Shown here: positions 42,101 to 50,200 of the stretch, one piece after another
How positions within the stretch are numbered: the stretch's first letter is position 1
How the letters are laid out: every line of letters starts with the position of its first letter
Source of the DNA: Phytopythium helicoides
Lineage: Eukaryota > Oomycota > Peronosporomycetes > Pythiales > Pythiaceae
NCBI GenBank assembly: GCA_024867545.1
Contig: JANFNE010000009.1
Span: 966,501 to 1,030,500, forward strand
Direction: 5' to 3'
DNA length: 64,000 nucleotides
Translations under genes and position numbers: made by a program
The notes under the pieces: generated by a model
The model's database searches: none
What the model was told of the DNA's origin: nothing
What the model saw: only the letters and a program-made list of their open reading frames with translations

Positions 42101-43075
42101 CAGGCTCTCGCAGAGCCGCTGCTGTCCACCGACTCGTCACCGTTTGTGATTGTCGCCGTGCAGGAAGCAACACGCATGCAGTTGCTTCTTCACGAGATGC
42201 GTCAGAGTCTATCGGAATTGACGAAAGGCCTCCATGGCGCGTTGAGCATGACGGAGAGCATGGAGGAGCTCGCAATTTCACTGGCGTTCAGCCGAGTGCC
42301 AAATGCGTGGCTACCGTTGGCGTGGAGCTCCCGAAAATCGCTGGCTCCCTGGTTCATAGACTTGCGTGCGCGAGCTTCAAGTCTAGCGCGGTGGACAAGT
42401 GAGCTTCGCATGCCTCGATCCGTGTGGATATCCGGGTTGTTCAGCCCCACGGCACTACTGACAGCGATCAAGCAATGCACGGCGCGTCGCCACGGGCTCC
42501 CGTTGGACACGATGGCGATCGAAACCCACGTAACGCCGTACGTTGCAGGCTCAGAGGATGATGACGGCGATGGAGACTTAGCCGCACCTGCTGAAGGAGA
42601 TTCGGATGGCGGCCCGCTTCCACTGTCGACTGCATCCATTCCCCCAGCAGACATGGGAATATTTATCCACGGTATGTTTGTGGACGGCGCAAGGTGGGAG
42701 TTGGCAAGTGGCGTGGTCACAGCTGCAGCTGAAACCGAGAAGGAGGAGGGCGGCAGTAGTGGCGGGGCATTACAAATCCCTCCCACATACGAGTTGGATG
42801 GCGTCACGTGCAGCGGCTGGCTGGCCGACCCGCGGCCAAAGGAGCTCCTGCCACCGCTGCCGGTCATTTATGCTCGGGCCGTCGTGGTGGACGAGCGGTG
42901 GGAGGCGACAGCAGTGGGCTACTTCCGTCGTCGGAGAGACGTGTACGACTGCCCCGTGTACCAGACGACGCAGCGAGGGCCGACCTACGTGTTTCTCGCG
43001 ACGCTGCGCACGCTGCAGCCGCGTGCCAAGTGGACGTTGGCTGGAGCAGCTCTCGTCATGCAGACGGATGACTGA
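30179..43075 (+). CDS. Axonemal outer-arm-type dynein heavy chain with N-terminal Kelch propeller
   Basis: A single 12.9 kb exon of 4298 residues. Residues about 45-385 hold six Kelch repeats (for example NKIYVFGGF, IYVFGGYGG, LFVFGGWS). An IPT/TIG domain follows (about 385-480, GPLTGGTAVAIEG), then a filamin-type Ig repeat (about 482-590). This N-terminus is the one known from the Chlamydomonas outer-arm alpha chain. The motor follows: linker, then AAA1-4 P-loops GPAGTGKT (from 1394), GPPGSGKS (from 1675), GGAGTGKT (from 2008) and GVGGSGRKS (from 2388). The antiparallel coiled-coil stalk (about 2650-2740 and 2880-2960) flanks a microtubule-binding tip, and the C-terminal domain ends with YVFLATLRT. 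AAA1 hydrolyses ATP to drive microtubule sliding in flagella. The tail is short compared with other heavy chains because Kelch and Ig modules replace it. Confidence 0.96.
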   Translation: MAPGADAMGPGRAEQGSNGALTAAATAPGVVPAPALKWTRLEAVARRNSEAPSRRSGHSLSIIGSNGFLFGGCDYTDPPGPTNDTFVLNISANAPCEWERLGFPGEGTVPPPRWKHSATVVDNKIYVFGGFHSSSVRFNDLWVFNPITMDWAQPATTGSTAGQTTTAAARGVASTWPAPRGAHSAVAIRRCIYVFGGYGGSGYGRRDFDDLHVLRLDDFSWSKLSCKGKGPDKRAGHQACAVDDQMLVYGGWNSVTQFNDLHILDTVANAWSTVEGVHMASPLPRWNHASCAVLAIPNAKIFVFGGVLGEPNNYNAQGTYMNDICVLDSGEMAWSIPETRGTPPSGRSDSTLAYDDKGSRLFVFGGWSNVWLNDLYTLDVSSVVGPPYGITRVFPDFGPLTGGTAVAIEGIDFRNRPVVVRFACRKGSVDVPGEYVNDHTLKVVTPDFTQYPAGDVQVRVALQGDSFTTTFQTFSFFAVSVAPLCFAYGPGVLSGGASGESTCFIIQARDAQRALRTRGGDEFTVEIEAEASGPIFTPSLQIQDFDNGKYLVSYSVPKAGEYKIHISFSGTFGGEAGPIHGSPYTATFDDTVTREMNLITGKLVLDQLLHDLLSLQQSCKDCNVGLEQPLADASWSPEQTTAALITFKEHVFLVEKRGHDITTSIEQLRAEIAYLKDSGINMTKELELLQSIEMSWSEILRKIPAASARIAPLIAAQGLKFRGEIDPYLDLLRAKDAQLKAKPFWSFAVGVRQALDAIMAEKVALEQDQIVYNQKLHVAEILECDDLMAPCASVLGSISRVLSHASLLWESISEVTRKIDLSREIPWSMIDGVVLEEEAKAFLGLVKAINKEIRDCDAFKQFERLVKEFLSTCPLFQALRHPSMRKRHWEDLIKVTGKTFECPEDNPSLRFADILALNLHEFQRDVEEITDRAQKEAKQEAVLQDLDNRWSTVAFTMVPYKDTDIPLLHLDEEVVEMLESDQLLVQAMTAGRHNFFYSQTVAWRTKLVLVSDVTSVLSEIQRSWSYLEPLFIQSEEVKRELPDDAHRFEGIDQHVREVLKELWTPNRGNVVFGCQLPNIHQQLIDLRSGLETCQQALKEFLDSKRRLFPRFYFVSEADLLDLLSKGNEPKNILVHLEKVFLATRTLVLDKPAGSSVTIATHFISNDAAREKVAFEPAVPLEGKVEVYLQVVLEAIQTSLRKQVGRSIRRFPEQNRAEWLLQKLPSMNGKEDAPLSNMDAAQIALLVAGIEYANAVENAFTLLIKGHATAVKELYDKMLIQLSDLIKLTQTPLSKDDRQRTMCMITMDAHSRDIVQKLLYEEISSPASFLWQSQMKQRRAERQNKTYLEICDAQFNYGFEYLGNGPRLVVTPLTDRIYVTATQALHMQMGCAPAGPAGTGKTETTKDLANMLGKICYVFNCSPEMDYKNLGNIFKGLASAGAWGCFDEFNRLIPEVLSVCSVQFKAVCDGIRGESDTVIIEGDNVKLDSTCGTFITMNPGYLGRSELPEGLKSLFRPITVMAPDLVLICENMLMAEGFREAKVLASKFFSLYSLLKELLSKQDHYDWGLRAVKSVLVVAGQFKRAEPKLSEMEILMRSLRDFNLPKIVEQDLLVFNGLLGDLFPDTNPPRKLDEAMEKFVQVACEEMGLWPHEQFRLKVIQLDELLAIRHCVFIMGPPGSGKSDCCEVLVNARKKKGDDHFTKVVDLNPKAVSTEDLYGYMVLGTREWKDGLLSKLMRDIATASTTDVRPKWIVLDGDLDANWIESMNSVMDDNKMLTLASNERIPLKPNMRLVFEIRDLKYATPATVSRAGILYISDNDGFQWKSLLASWVATKGANVAQRAALGETMNKYIIPIVAFVKQQCKTIVPLQEIGLVQTYLYFLEGVLDTETLADTRKVDILSGFISVWAFGAALAVADDGTDYRKLFSEWWRGEFKHIKFPTRDTVFDYWLNPNTLSFESWRASPFFKTVQFDGSVAMSSLTVPTTETASIANWMTLMVREQRPFMLCGGAGTGKTQVAQGLLQVLGMKSPSASPSLTASPSLLNEPAFSSVTINFNYYTNSSALQAILESKLAKRVGITYGPSTGNQLVYFLDDLNLPQVDAYGTQSALALLRQHLDYGHWYDRSKFTLKQIVNVQLLACMNPSAGSFTINPRLQRHFVTFALATLSASSLQIIYATFLDGYVADFVEEIRKMSGPVLKAALALHAQVSSSFRKTAANFHYEFNIRHVANVFQGLLMAKPATFEDPLKFALLWVHESSRVYGDRLVSSSDLTKFTSITQQLARKCFPSLNFTRFFAPPASVSSNVESSGAIPDVEPILFSHCANGLRTNEYDQVLSMQALLTTCEEALTEYNDVLPKMDLVLFKDALEHVARIVRIISISSGHALLVGVGGSGRKSLSRLAAFICGYSLVEIALTQAYSLVDFKADLQSMFAKAGVKGDGVAFLFSDAQIKNERMLVLLNDLLSSGNIPDLYNADEQASIIQQIQPKVVASVAAQGDSSSGSETSEKERCWSWFTQEIKRNLHVILCFSPASSDFRSRARKFPALVNCTLIDWFQPWPKDALLSVAARFLDQDVAASTHWQRTEVEIDAITSFFPFAFQSANDIARDFLTYENRRVYSTPRSYLECLAFYGSLLNEKRQAHDRAVARLQGGLEKMESTSNVVANMEDELKVTLEEAERKRVVVEELAERLQREKEIVETETARANAEREKCAIIQADVTAKKEDTERDLAQAQPMLEAAMAALDTLNKKDLGSCKTMTKPPAGVGDVFGAVVVLFAGVNANVVVQKNGKVKDKDRSWEATKKALLGNVNAFVDELKSFKTLVDDHQIPDINWKEVRPFLALEHFNVETIEKKNSAAAGLCAWVINIVAYYDAIVVVEPKKKALAEANEKLRAANEKLEAVSEKVEALETRLAALTQEFDTTNKEVEDAIALVERGRLRMSLARRLADALGSESERWSQELEVLRTRADSLPLEVLLAASFASFAGAFTKRYRDILLSEKWIPYLRKALTPGSATRSSLAVPEDPSTVVISNDFNPLAHLASSSEVAEWNSRGLPSDRVSVENGAIVRRSVRCPLLIDPQLQGIHWLRETEKYARRLAPATIAVVRQDQQNLSQLLELAVEHGHSVIVENMGEKLEVALWPVIAKSTTLRGHKTLLKMGEKLVPLHADFRLYLHTKLSNPHLPPEVQAETTVVNFAVTPHGLEDQLLALVVRKEWPKRAKIRTLLSYQQNAFKIRLQSLEDRILSSLADSEGDITENVQVIEDLEATKAAAIEIGIKAAKAKEYEAQLNDLSGKYQSVASRGALLFFLMNELQRMHPYYVYSLNAFVVIFQRGIDLVASGDRPQSSNAGGLLGRLKAAAKKVIATQRFQWNADLLLADRVVDSTEVDGSQHQESDLGVLMEEAEKDALPTPDQIASRCSQLQTSITDVVFNYIRRGMLEKDKLTLATQLGLSILMHEGKVTQLDAHCLVHAYRGSNAGPAPQGMGLLSEWLSEAAWKRVCWLEQHVPNLQKLTASMRGESEEWREWCDRDNPEAVPLPGSLVKITAASPLIMLHVVRALRPDRMCAAMQIFLVQHFGASVVQQPPFDMESAYQETSASTPMLFMLFPGVDPTAWVEALGRKFDYTTSRGNLSVLSMGQGQEALADATLLSSSREGSWVLLQNIHLMPSWLAKLERTLELCSVAADMNFRCFLSAEPVVSIDQLLPESLLQSCIKVANEAPSDLRSNLKRAWASFTPAQVETTSSRPTEFQQSLFALCFFHALVLGRRRFGTQGWSRAYSFNTGDLVICADILRRYVDKTDAMPHKNSGMTTLALPWEDLRYIFGEIMYGGHITDHWDRITNATYLSSILAPDLLSTKGGKELADGFRMPADVTTFTYSKYTAFIDATLPPSDSPRVYGLHPNAEVGYLIDAASRVFATLSTVPAFASPAQATPAVATSTKSSSSEVALSGESARVLTVVEQLLNTMPVEPDLQTIQALAEPLLSTDSSPFVIVAVQEATRMQLLLHEMRQSLSELTKGLHGALSMTESMEELAISLAFSRVPNAWLPLAWSSRKSLAPWFIDLRARASSLARWTSELRMPRSVWISGLFSPTALLTAIKQCTARRHGLPLDTMAIETHVTPYVAGSEDDDGDGDLAAPAEGDSDGGPLPLSTASIPPADMGIFIHGMFVDGARWELASGVVTAAAETEKEEGGSSGGALQIPPTYELDGVTCSGWLADPRPKELLPPLPVIYARAVVVDERWEATAVGYFRRRRDVYDCPVYQTTQRGPTYVFLATLRTLQPRAKWTLAGAALVMQTDD

Positions 43076-43991
43076 GTATAGATCAGCATTGATGTTGATA
43101 GAATTGGCAAGTTGAAGTTGAATTCAACGCGTTACAGTAGTGATGAATGACATGAAAAGCAATCGGGTGGATGCATGTGAAAGGCAAAAACAAAGTGGAT
43201 CTAATGGAATGAAAAGAGGAATAGCGGCTCATATCGCTCCGCTCACTCACGCTGCCTTGGAATTGGAACAGCGGACGTTCATCAATGAGGGGGACGAGGC
43301 ATCCGAAGAGAGCCAAGCACCAAACCCATCGACTTCCCGATTCAATGAGCGAAGCCCGGCAAAGTCATCACCGCTATTGAGATTGTCTACATTGGAAAAC
43401 CAAGTAGAAATGACTATACTATAGAAATGATCCTGTGTAAGTACGGTCTTGCTCTTCCACTGAGAGGTGTCTCCAACCATTATACTTTATTAGCCTCCCG
43501 TACGGCTGTTTTACAATCCATGCAGCTCCGATTTATCCCCTTGGTTCCCAATGTCGTATCTTACGACATAACCGCATGAACTACGTGCGATAGTATCTGC
43601 ATGACACGCTTGTTTCTCATCAGCATGGAGTGCCAGGCGCCCAGCAATGAACCGAGCGTCATGAAGACAGCCAAGGCGACTCAACGACGCTCCTGAATTC
43701 CTCGGTTGCGTTGAAGGCTTGCCGAGAGCTCATTGGTTGCGTGGTGGATGCCAACGCGCAGGTTCGCAAGGCAGCCTCCTCGCTCCGTTCCTCTTTGCAA
43801 TACAAGTGTCGAGTCCTGGTTGCTCACAAGGCCGTTGGAAAGTAGAGGGTGCCATCCCTCCTTGTTCGATATGCTTCACATACACTTTGCAAGTAAAAAG
43901 GGAGGGATGTCATGAAACCTGGAGGACTTCAACTTGCGCTCTCGGCATTCGACTCGCATGGTGCTTTTCCCCTCAGTCGTGAATTTGCAAG
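43076..43991. other. Intergenic region downstream of the dynein gene
   Basis: About 900 bp, AT-richer than the flanks. No supported gene; several short open frames without domains. It presumably contains the dynein 3' end. Confidence 0.5.
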
Positions 43992-44270
43992 ATGGAGTCC
44001 AAGCGCCCGCATTTCCCGGCTCATGATCCAGGGCCACGCACCTCCGAGCAGCCGGATTCCCCCGACGACGACATCGACGACCGGGAGCGACGCTGCTCAA
44101 CTCGACGCGACCTATTCGGCTGGCTTTTGCGGCGATACCCAGCCTGTGAAGCTCGCCTATCCTCTTATCCGCGGCCAGATGTCTCGGCGAATCTTGCACT
44201 GTCAGACCCAGTCGAAGCAACTCGCTTCAAGCAAGGTGAACCACCCGAGTCATCGACAACGCCGTGTTGA
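43992..44270 (+). CDS. Hypothetical protein, 92 residues
   Basis: An unspliced open frame from ATG 43992 to a TGA at 44268. The product has a polar acidic segment (PDSPDDDIDDRERR), a tryptophan-containing helix-like stretch (RDLFGWLLRRYPACEARL), the segment RPDVSANLALSDPVEATRF and a Cys at the C-terminus. It is not recognisable as a known family. Codon-like composition and the mix of charged and hydrophobic residues look better than those of the competing frames at 43912-44559. A splice donor-like GTGAAC occurs just before the end (44239), so the true 3' end may differ. It could be noncoding. Confidence 0.35.
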   Translation: MESKRPHFPAHDPGPRTSEQPDSPDDDIDDRERRCSTRRDLFGWLLRRYPACEARLSSYPRPDVSANLALSDPVEATRFKQGEPPESSTTPC

Positions 44271-44662
44271 TTCAGTAGGTGTCCCCCACCGGAGCGCGGA
44301 CCCACGGAGGAAGGCCATTGCGAGCAGGCGACAGGCGTTTCGCCTCGGCGCTAGCTGCGCAGGACGCGTCGACATCAAGAACAACGCCAACATCGTGGTG
44401 GCGAGAACACCACCACACGGTATCCAGTCTACGCTGTGGACTCAGTGTAGGGTATGCTGGGAGTCCCGTATAGCTCCAGTGGAGAGGGTAGGAACCTCGG
44501 TGAAACAGGGGTTATCTGTGCATATTTCTAACAACCAATACAAAAAATACATCATTTGAACCAGGTCGTCACCAAAATCACTTGTTGCATTGAAGATCGC
44601 CATTTCAACTTGCACCAGTTGCAGCTCATACACACAACCCATGGCCACTTGCCATCCTCCAC

Positions 44663-46406
44663 TTACTTGCTGGCGGGCGGCACAGCCGACGGGTCAAACA
44701 GCTTGGGCATCTGCTGCCAGCACTTCCAGTAGTCGGCGTCATTGTGCTCGCACGACAGCGCGTACTCGGTCAGGCGCAGCATGTACGTCGACTCGAACAT
44801 GAACGCGAGCCCACCCTCGAACTTCTCCGGCTTGAGCTGCGCATTGGACGCGGCCTCGAAAGTGGCGGCGTCAGGGCCGTGGGCCGTGTCGATGCTGTGA
44901 AGCGAAGCGCCACCAGGCTGGAAGCCGTCCTCCCCGCCCTTCTTGGCGTCGTACGTGCCGTACACCATGCCCATGTACTCGGACATGCAGTTGCGATGAA
45001 ACCAAGGCGGGCGGAACGTGTTCTCCTGGACCATCCACCGCGGTGGGAAAATGACAAAGTCCGCCACGGCATTTCCGGCCTCCTCGGTTTGGCAAGTCAG
45101 CACGCAGTAGATCGACGGGTCCTGTAAGCATCGTCAAGTTAGATCCAAGGCCCGCCTCAAGTTTGGAAGAAGGCTCGTACCGGGTGATCGAAGCTGACCG
45201 AGTTCATCGTGCAAAACTTGTCAAGGTTGTACTTGAACGGAATGTAGTTGCCATGCCACGCGACCACGTTGAAGGGCGAGAAACGCATCTTGGCCGAGAA
45301 AATGGAGCCACCAAACTTGTTGAGCACCTTGTACTCGCACTCGCGATCCTCGTAGCTCGCAACAGGGCTTTCAAAGTCGCGAGGGTTGGCAAGACCGTTC
45401 GCGCCGATGGGACCGAGGTCCGGGAGGATGAAGTGGCGGTTAAACACCTCGCAAACGTAGCCACGCGAAGGCTCGTCAACGTCTACCGAAAAGCGGATGC
45501 CGCGCTATTGAGTTGTACCATCCACATTTGGCGTCAGTGCGATGCGAACGCTGAAACCCAGATGTCTTCATGCAGGAACTAACCTGAATGACGCAGATCT
45601 CATGGGGCGACACGAGCAGCTTGCCGAACTCGGTCGTAATCTTGAGCACACCATGCTGCGGGACTGTCGTATCACAGAGAGCGTAAGTCATCGTTCAACC
45701 ACGGATCGAGCCCATCAAATCGCTCCGCACCGATCAGGAAGTCGCCGTCCGAGTTGTAGAAGCACGTGTCGGTCATGGACGCGTTGGCGGCGTACGTGTG
45801 GATAGCAATACCCGCCTTGAGCGTCGGCTCGCCGGCCCCCGCTGCATCCAATCAACAATTGTCAGCATCAGCATCAGCGCAGCAGCATCCAGCACCCGCA
45901 CCGCGTCCTTACCGATGGTGCGCAAACCCTGGACGAAGTCGACGCGCTCGGCGGCGGGCGGGAATGGGATGGGCCTCCATCGCATCTGCTGTGGCGAGAG
46001 CTGCTCGGTCGTGAAATCGGCCTTGATGAATGGGAAGGCGACCTTCTGGAACTTCTCGTGCACCACGGGCGGCAGGATGCGGTAGAGCCACGTGCGCTGG
46101 TTCTTGTGGCGCGGCAGCGTGAAGGCCGTGCCCGAGAGCTGCTCCGCGTAGAGTCCGTAGGGGCACTGCTCTCATCACCAGCCATCGACCAACCAGGCTG
46201 TTAGCGCGGCTCCTCGCCCCAACTCACGCGCTGCGCACCTTCTGCGGGTTGTTCTGCGCCTTGGGCAGCGCGCCGGGCAGCGCCTCGGAGCAGAAGTGGC
46301 CGCCGAAGCCCGGCTGGTACTGCAGCGCGCTCCAGTCGGCCATGGCGTCGGTCGAGCTGCGCGTCTCGCGGCCAATCGGGAAGTGAGCGCCGACGTCCTT
46401 TGGCAT
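44663..46406 (-). CDS. HGD: Homogentisate 1,2-dioxygenase
   Basis: Six exons, complement of 46239-46406, 45913-46165, 45731-45841, 45584-45663, 45181-45504 and 44663-45121, with introns of 59-79 nt, encode up to 464 residues. The enzyme opens the ring of homogentisate to maleylacetoacetate in phenylalanine/tyrosine breakdown, using Fe(II) and O2. The family N-terminus ([25 protein letters not shown]), the middle ([28 protein letters not shown]) and the iron-binding region ([14 protein letters not shown] giving His and Glu; [15 protein letters not shown] giving His) are all present. The ATG at 46343 ([10 protein letters not shown]) aligns with the usual start, gives 443 residues and has a better context. 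The 21 residues from 46406 may be untranslated. Head to head with the PTPS gene. Confidence 0.95.
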
Positions 46407-46608
46407 CTCTTCAACCGAGGGGAAACCACCCCCATCCCGCAACTCCCCCAGTCCCCAACACTCACGCAGTTGCTCCATCAGAGGGAAACGCCAACAACTT
46501 CAACCAGCACACAATCACCGCGTTGAGACGCTGCCGCGTATGCTGTCTCGGACAGCGTAAGAGCGTCAAAGCGCGCTGCATGACGCGCTACTCGCCGCCT
46601 CGCCGCCC
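46407..46608. promoter_or_regulatory. Short divergent promoter region between homogentisate dioxygenase and PTPS
   Basis: About 200 bp between two divergent start codons, too short for independent promoters of any size. No CCAAT box or obvious repeat is visible; it contains several pyrimidine-rich stretches. Co-regulation is possible but not shown by the sequence. Confidence 0.4.
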
Positions 46609-47181
46609 ATGGCGCCCGCCGCTCCATCCGCTGCGTCTGCTGCGTCTGCTGGCGGCCGCGCGCGCGTTTCTGGGCGACGCGCGGACTCGCTGCGCGTGCT
46701 GGTGGGCAACGACAGCCTCAGCTTCAGCGCGGCGCACTTCGTGGCCTTCCGCGGCTTCCGCGAGCGCCTGCACGGCCACAACTACCGCCTGGCGGTCGCG
46801 GTCGTCGGCGACCGCGTGGGCACTGACGGCTACGTCGTCGACTTCGGCGCACTTAAGCGCATCGCACGCCAGCTCTGCCAGGAGCTGCACGAGAACTTCC
46901 TGGTGCCCATGAAGAGCGACGTGCTTGACATTCACGTCGACGACGCGAGCGTCAGGATGAGGACGGAGGACGACGCCAGCTACTGCTTCCCAAGAGCCGA
47001 CTGCGCGCTGCTGCCTATCGTGCACTCGTCCGCGGAGGAGTTGGCGGCGTACATCACTGGTCGCATCATCGACGCGTTCACGGTCAAAGCCTTTGTCGAG
47101 AGAGGCGCGCGCACGGTCGAGGTCAGCATCTCCGAAGCAGACAGACAGCTAGCGACGTGCGAGCGAGACATCGTTGCGTAG
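46609..47181 (+). CDS. 6-pyruvoyltetrahydropterin synthase family, PTPS-III (folate) type
   Basis: An intronless gene of 190 residues. The family zinc site is visible as His43 (FSAAHF) and His55/His57 (LHGHNY), and the C-terminal catalytic segment is LLPIVHSSAEELA. The catalytic Cys of mammalian PTPS (C-x5-HGH) is missing. In its place is Glu52 in the pattern ExxHGH (RERLHGH). As I recall the family literature, this pattern marks PTPS-III, which converts dihydroneopterin triphosphate to 6-hydroxymethyl-dihydropterin for folate synthesis, bypassing dihydroneopterin aldolase. The first 25 residues are Ala/Ser-rich and could be a targeting peptide or a disordered extension. Role in tetrahydrobiopterin synthesis is therefore less likely, although its neighbour is a phenylalanine-catabolic gene. 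Convergent with the kinesin gene, 27 bp apart. Confidence 0.88.
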   Translation: MAPAAPSAASAASAGGRARVSGRRADSLRVLVGNDSLSFSAAHFVAFRGFRERLHGHNYRLAVAVVGDRVGTDGYVVDFGALKRIARQLCQELHENFLVPMKSDVLDIHVDDASVRMRTEDDASYCFPRADCALLPIVHSSAEELAAYITGRIIDAFTVKAFVERGARTVEVSISEADRQLATCERDIVA

Positions 47182-47208
47182 TCTAGACGTTAGCAATCAT
47201 ACCTCTGG

Positions 47209-50200
47209 TCATACGTTCGCTTGACTCCATGCGGCATATCCCCCGTCCAGTCCAATCGGTTGGGTGCTTCGGCTTACAGCAGCAAACGACGTGGACAAGC
47301 TATTTGCGCCACTTGCCATCAGTGACGAGCTAAACATTCGCGTGCTACGCATGTCCACGAGATAGTTTCGCATGCCAACGTCAGACTCGACACTTGACAT
47401 GGACGCTCGCCTCTCCACTTGAACGGCACCGCTCGAAACCTTGCTGCACAGGATGCAGTTTGACAGCGAATGAGCTGTGCACTTCGACAAAACAGTTCCT
47501 GATGTTGCATTAGACATTCCAAAACCATGATGATCCACGGGCTTGTCAACACGAACAGCATTGACTGGAAATTGGCTCGGCAACGGTATGTACGGAGAGT
47601 CACTTGTGCTAGTCTTGCAGCAAATGAAGCAGCGAGACAACCGATGCCGCGCGCATGGCTCATCCTGGCTGGTTGACACAGTGGCTCTATCGCTAGCACT
47701 TGAAAACGAGATACTTTGGCTGGCGATAACAACAGTGGGCAAAGAGCGAGCTGGTACTTCTGCATCCAGCACTCCATTGCAAAGTACACATCCGCGAAGA
47801 CTGTGCTTGGAACACTGGGCAGCACTTGGTTTTGCCGATGGAATCAGAGAACCTGAATTCTGGTCCCATCGTTCTTCTTTAGGCGTCCATGCCTCCACTC
47901 CCGGTGCTTTCGCTAACAAATACTGGCTTGGTTCGCTGACATTCACAGATGGAATTGTCGATGTCGATCTGGAGACCATCGGTGACTGTGCAGTACTCAT
48001 TCCTGCCATCTCTAGATCAGCGGTGTGGGAGGAACTCTTCAGCAGTGATTTGCTATTATAATAGATAGGATGAATTGCGTCAACAGTTTCTGGGCTCAGT
48101 GGCAGTGAGGATGTGGAGTGTCTAGCAGAGACGAACCCAGGAGAATGAAGCATTGACGATGTGGGCGGTGAAGGCAGTGGTGGAGTTGTCATGCGTGGAG
48201 GGATACTTGAAAAGCGTGGAATCATTGTTGCCGTTGCTGCAGGCGAAGAAAACCATTGGGAGCTGGGATCCTCAGTCGACGCATCGTCAGTTGACAATGA
48301 CTCTTGTTGACCAACAGATCTGTCGCGCTTTACTCTTCCCTGAGCAAGAGCATATCTCTCTAGCAATTGCTTGTAGGTTTTCGAGCCTTGGTTCCCTGTG
48401 CGATACTCGCTATTTTTCTCGGCACCAAGTCTAGGCAGGTTGGTCTTAGATGATGAGCGTGAGATTCCGTGCGTTGAATCACTTCGTCGAACACGATCGG
48501 GTTTTCCAGCATGTGAGTCTGGTTCAAGGTTCGATGGCAATGCTGAGCTTTTACCAAGCCCTGCAGTCTTGACACTCTCTTCATTGTCATGGCCAAATGT
48601 TTCCTGGAGTTCAACAGCTTTGCTTGCACGGATCGGATCATTCGCATGAGTAAAATCTTGAGACTGCACCTGTTGCAAGGCATTGCTTGATGACTCGAGC
48701 TCGCGCACTCTCGCCTCCAACTCTTTGATTCGACGGGAATCTTCCTCTTTCCACCTCAAGAACGCCGCATTATCCCGTGATAGTTTATAGATTTCTCGGT
48801 CTTTCACTTTGAGTGTTTCGGTAAATCGACGCTGGCATTCGTCCAGCTCTTTGAGCCGTGCCTCATGGTGCCTTCGCTGCGCGCTTTCTAATCGATCACG
48901 CAGTTTGGAAATCTGTGCTCGAGCTGCAAGCAACTCAGTACCTAGTCCTCCAGATGCATCGTTGACTCGAACAGTTTGCATAACTGAGCGCGCACGATCC
49001 GCGAATTGAAGAGTCCGAATAGTTTCATCACTTGCGTTCAAACTAGGGCTCACTGTTGCGATGAGGCAGGATTGTGTGTTTCCTCCGAGAGAGTCTTGAA
49101 GCACTCGAGTGAGTGTCGAGTCACGGTACGGAATATGTTTTCGACCGGGCTCAGCGAGTGCTGCAATGCAGTTTCCGAGAGCTGAGAGACTGGCGTTGAT
49201 ATTCTTCAACTCAAGAGAGTGTGCCTCATCCATTGGTAGCTCTGTGTTCCACTTCTCTGAACCTGCGAGGTCCACGAGATTCAACCGGGAAGTGCGCACC
49301 GATTGCTCGCCAGTTGGTAGCCGCCGCTGTAGCGTTATATTAACCTGAACAATTGCATGACTTCGACTGCTCGCAAGATTTGCGTCAGTCTCGCGAACTG
49401 ATCGATTCTCAAGCCCTTGACGAAGTAGCTGCATAGCCTGCGCAACTGACTCGATGCGCTCGCTTGACAGCCCTGGGATGATAACATTGGTTAGGCCATC
49501 TGCCCGGGGTTGTTCGCGAAGAAGTAGTGGTTTCTGTCGGCGTCGGTCTGTCAGCAAGTCAAACAGTCTGTCGTTATATATTTGTACAAAGCTGCATTGA
49601 AGCAATATGCGTGTTTCTTCGGCCGACACCCGAGCAGCATGTGATAATAGGAGACACAGCGCACGAGGAACGATTCCCCAACCGGTCGTCATCGTATATG
49701 CGTCTCCAAAGACTTCATGCGAAGGAACAGACTCCTCAAACGACTTAGAATCCTTCGTACTAGTTGTTGCGCCGAATAGATCGTAGTCTTTCCCAAACAG
49801 CGTGTGTGTTTTTCCAGTGCCCGTCTGCCCGTATGCAAACACAGTCGAGTTGAAACCACCAATTGCTGCTCGAACGCTGGGCTCAATAGCCGAAAAAATC
49901 TCTTCCTGTGTGGCTGAGGTTGAGAAAACGCGGTCGAATGCACACTCTGTTACTGTCAGCATACCGGTCGTGCCGTTGTGGCTGTTAGATGATTGCACTT
50001 GAATTGTGGTGCCTTGATTGCAAACTGTGACAACCGTCTTGTCATCTGTCAGGCCACATGCAGGACGTACACGCACCAATACTTGAATGCGTCGAGTTTC
50101 ACAATCCTCGGACGCAGAAGTGCCTTCAATGGGAGATTCACTCAGAGAATTTTCCGGTGTTGATGGGTCAGCGCAAGTGCTATCGAGAATAGCATCGTCA

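Noticed and set aside
43912..44559. 215-residue plus-strand frame overlapping the 92-residue hypothetical gene
   Set aside because: It runs into AT-rich 3' sequence of the neighbouring gene and its composition looks noncoding.
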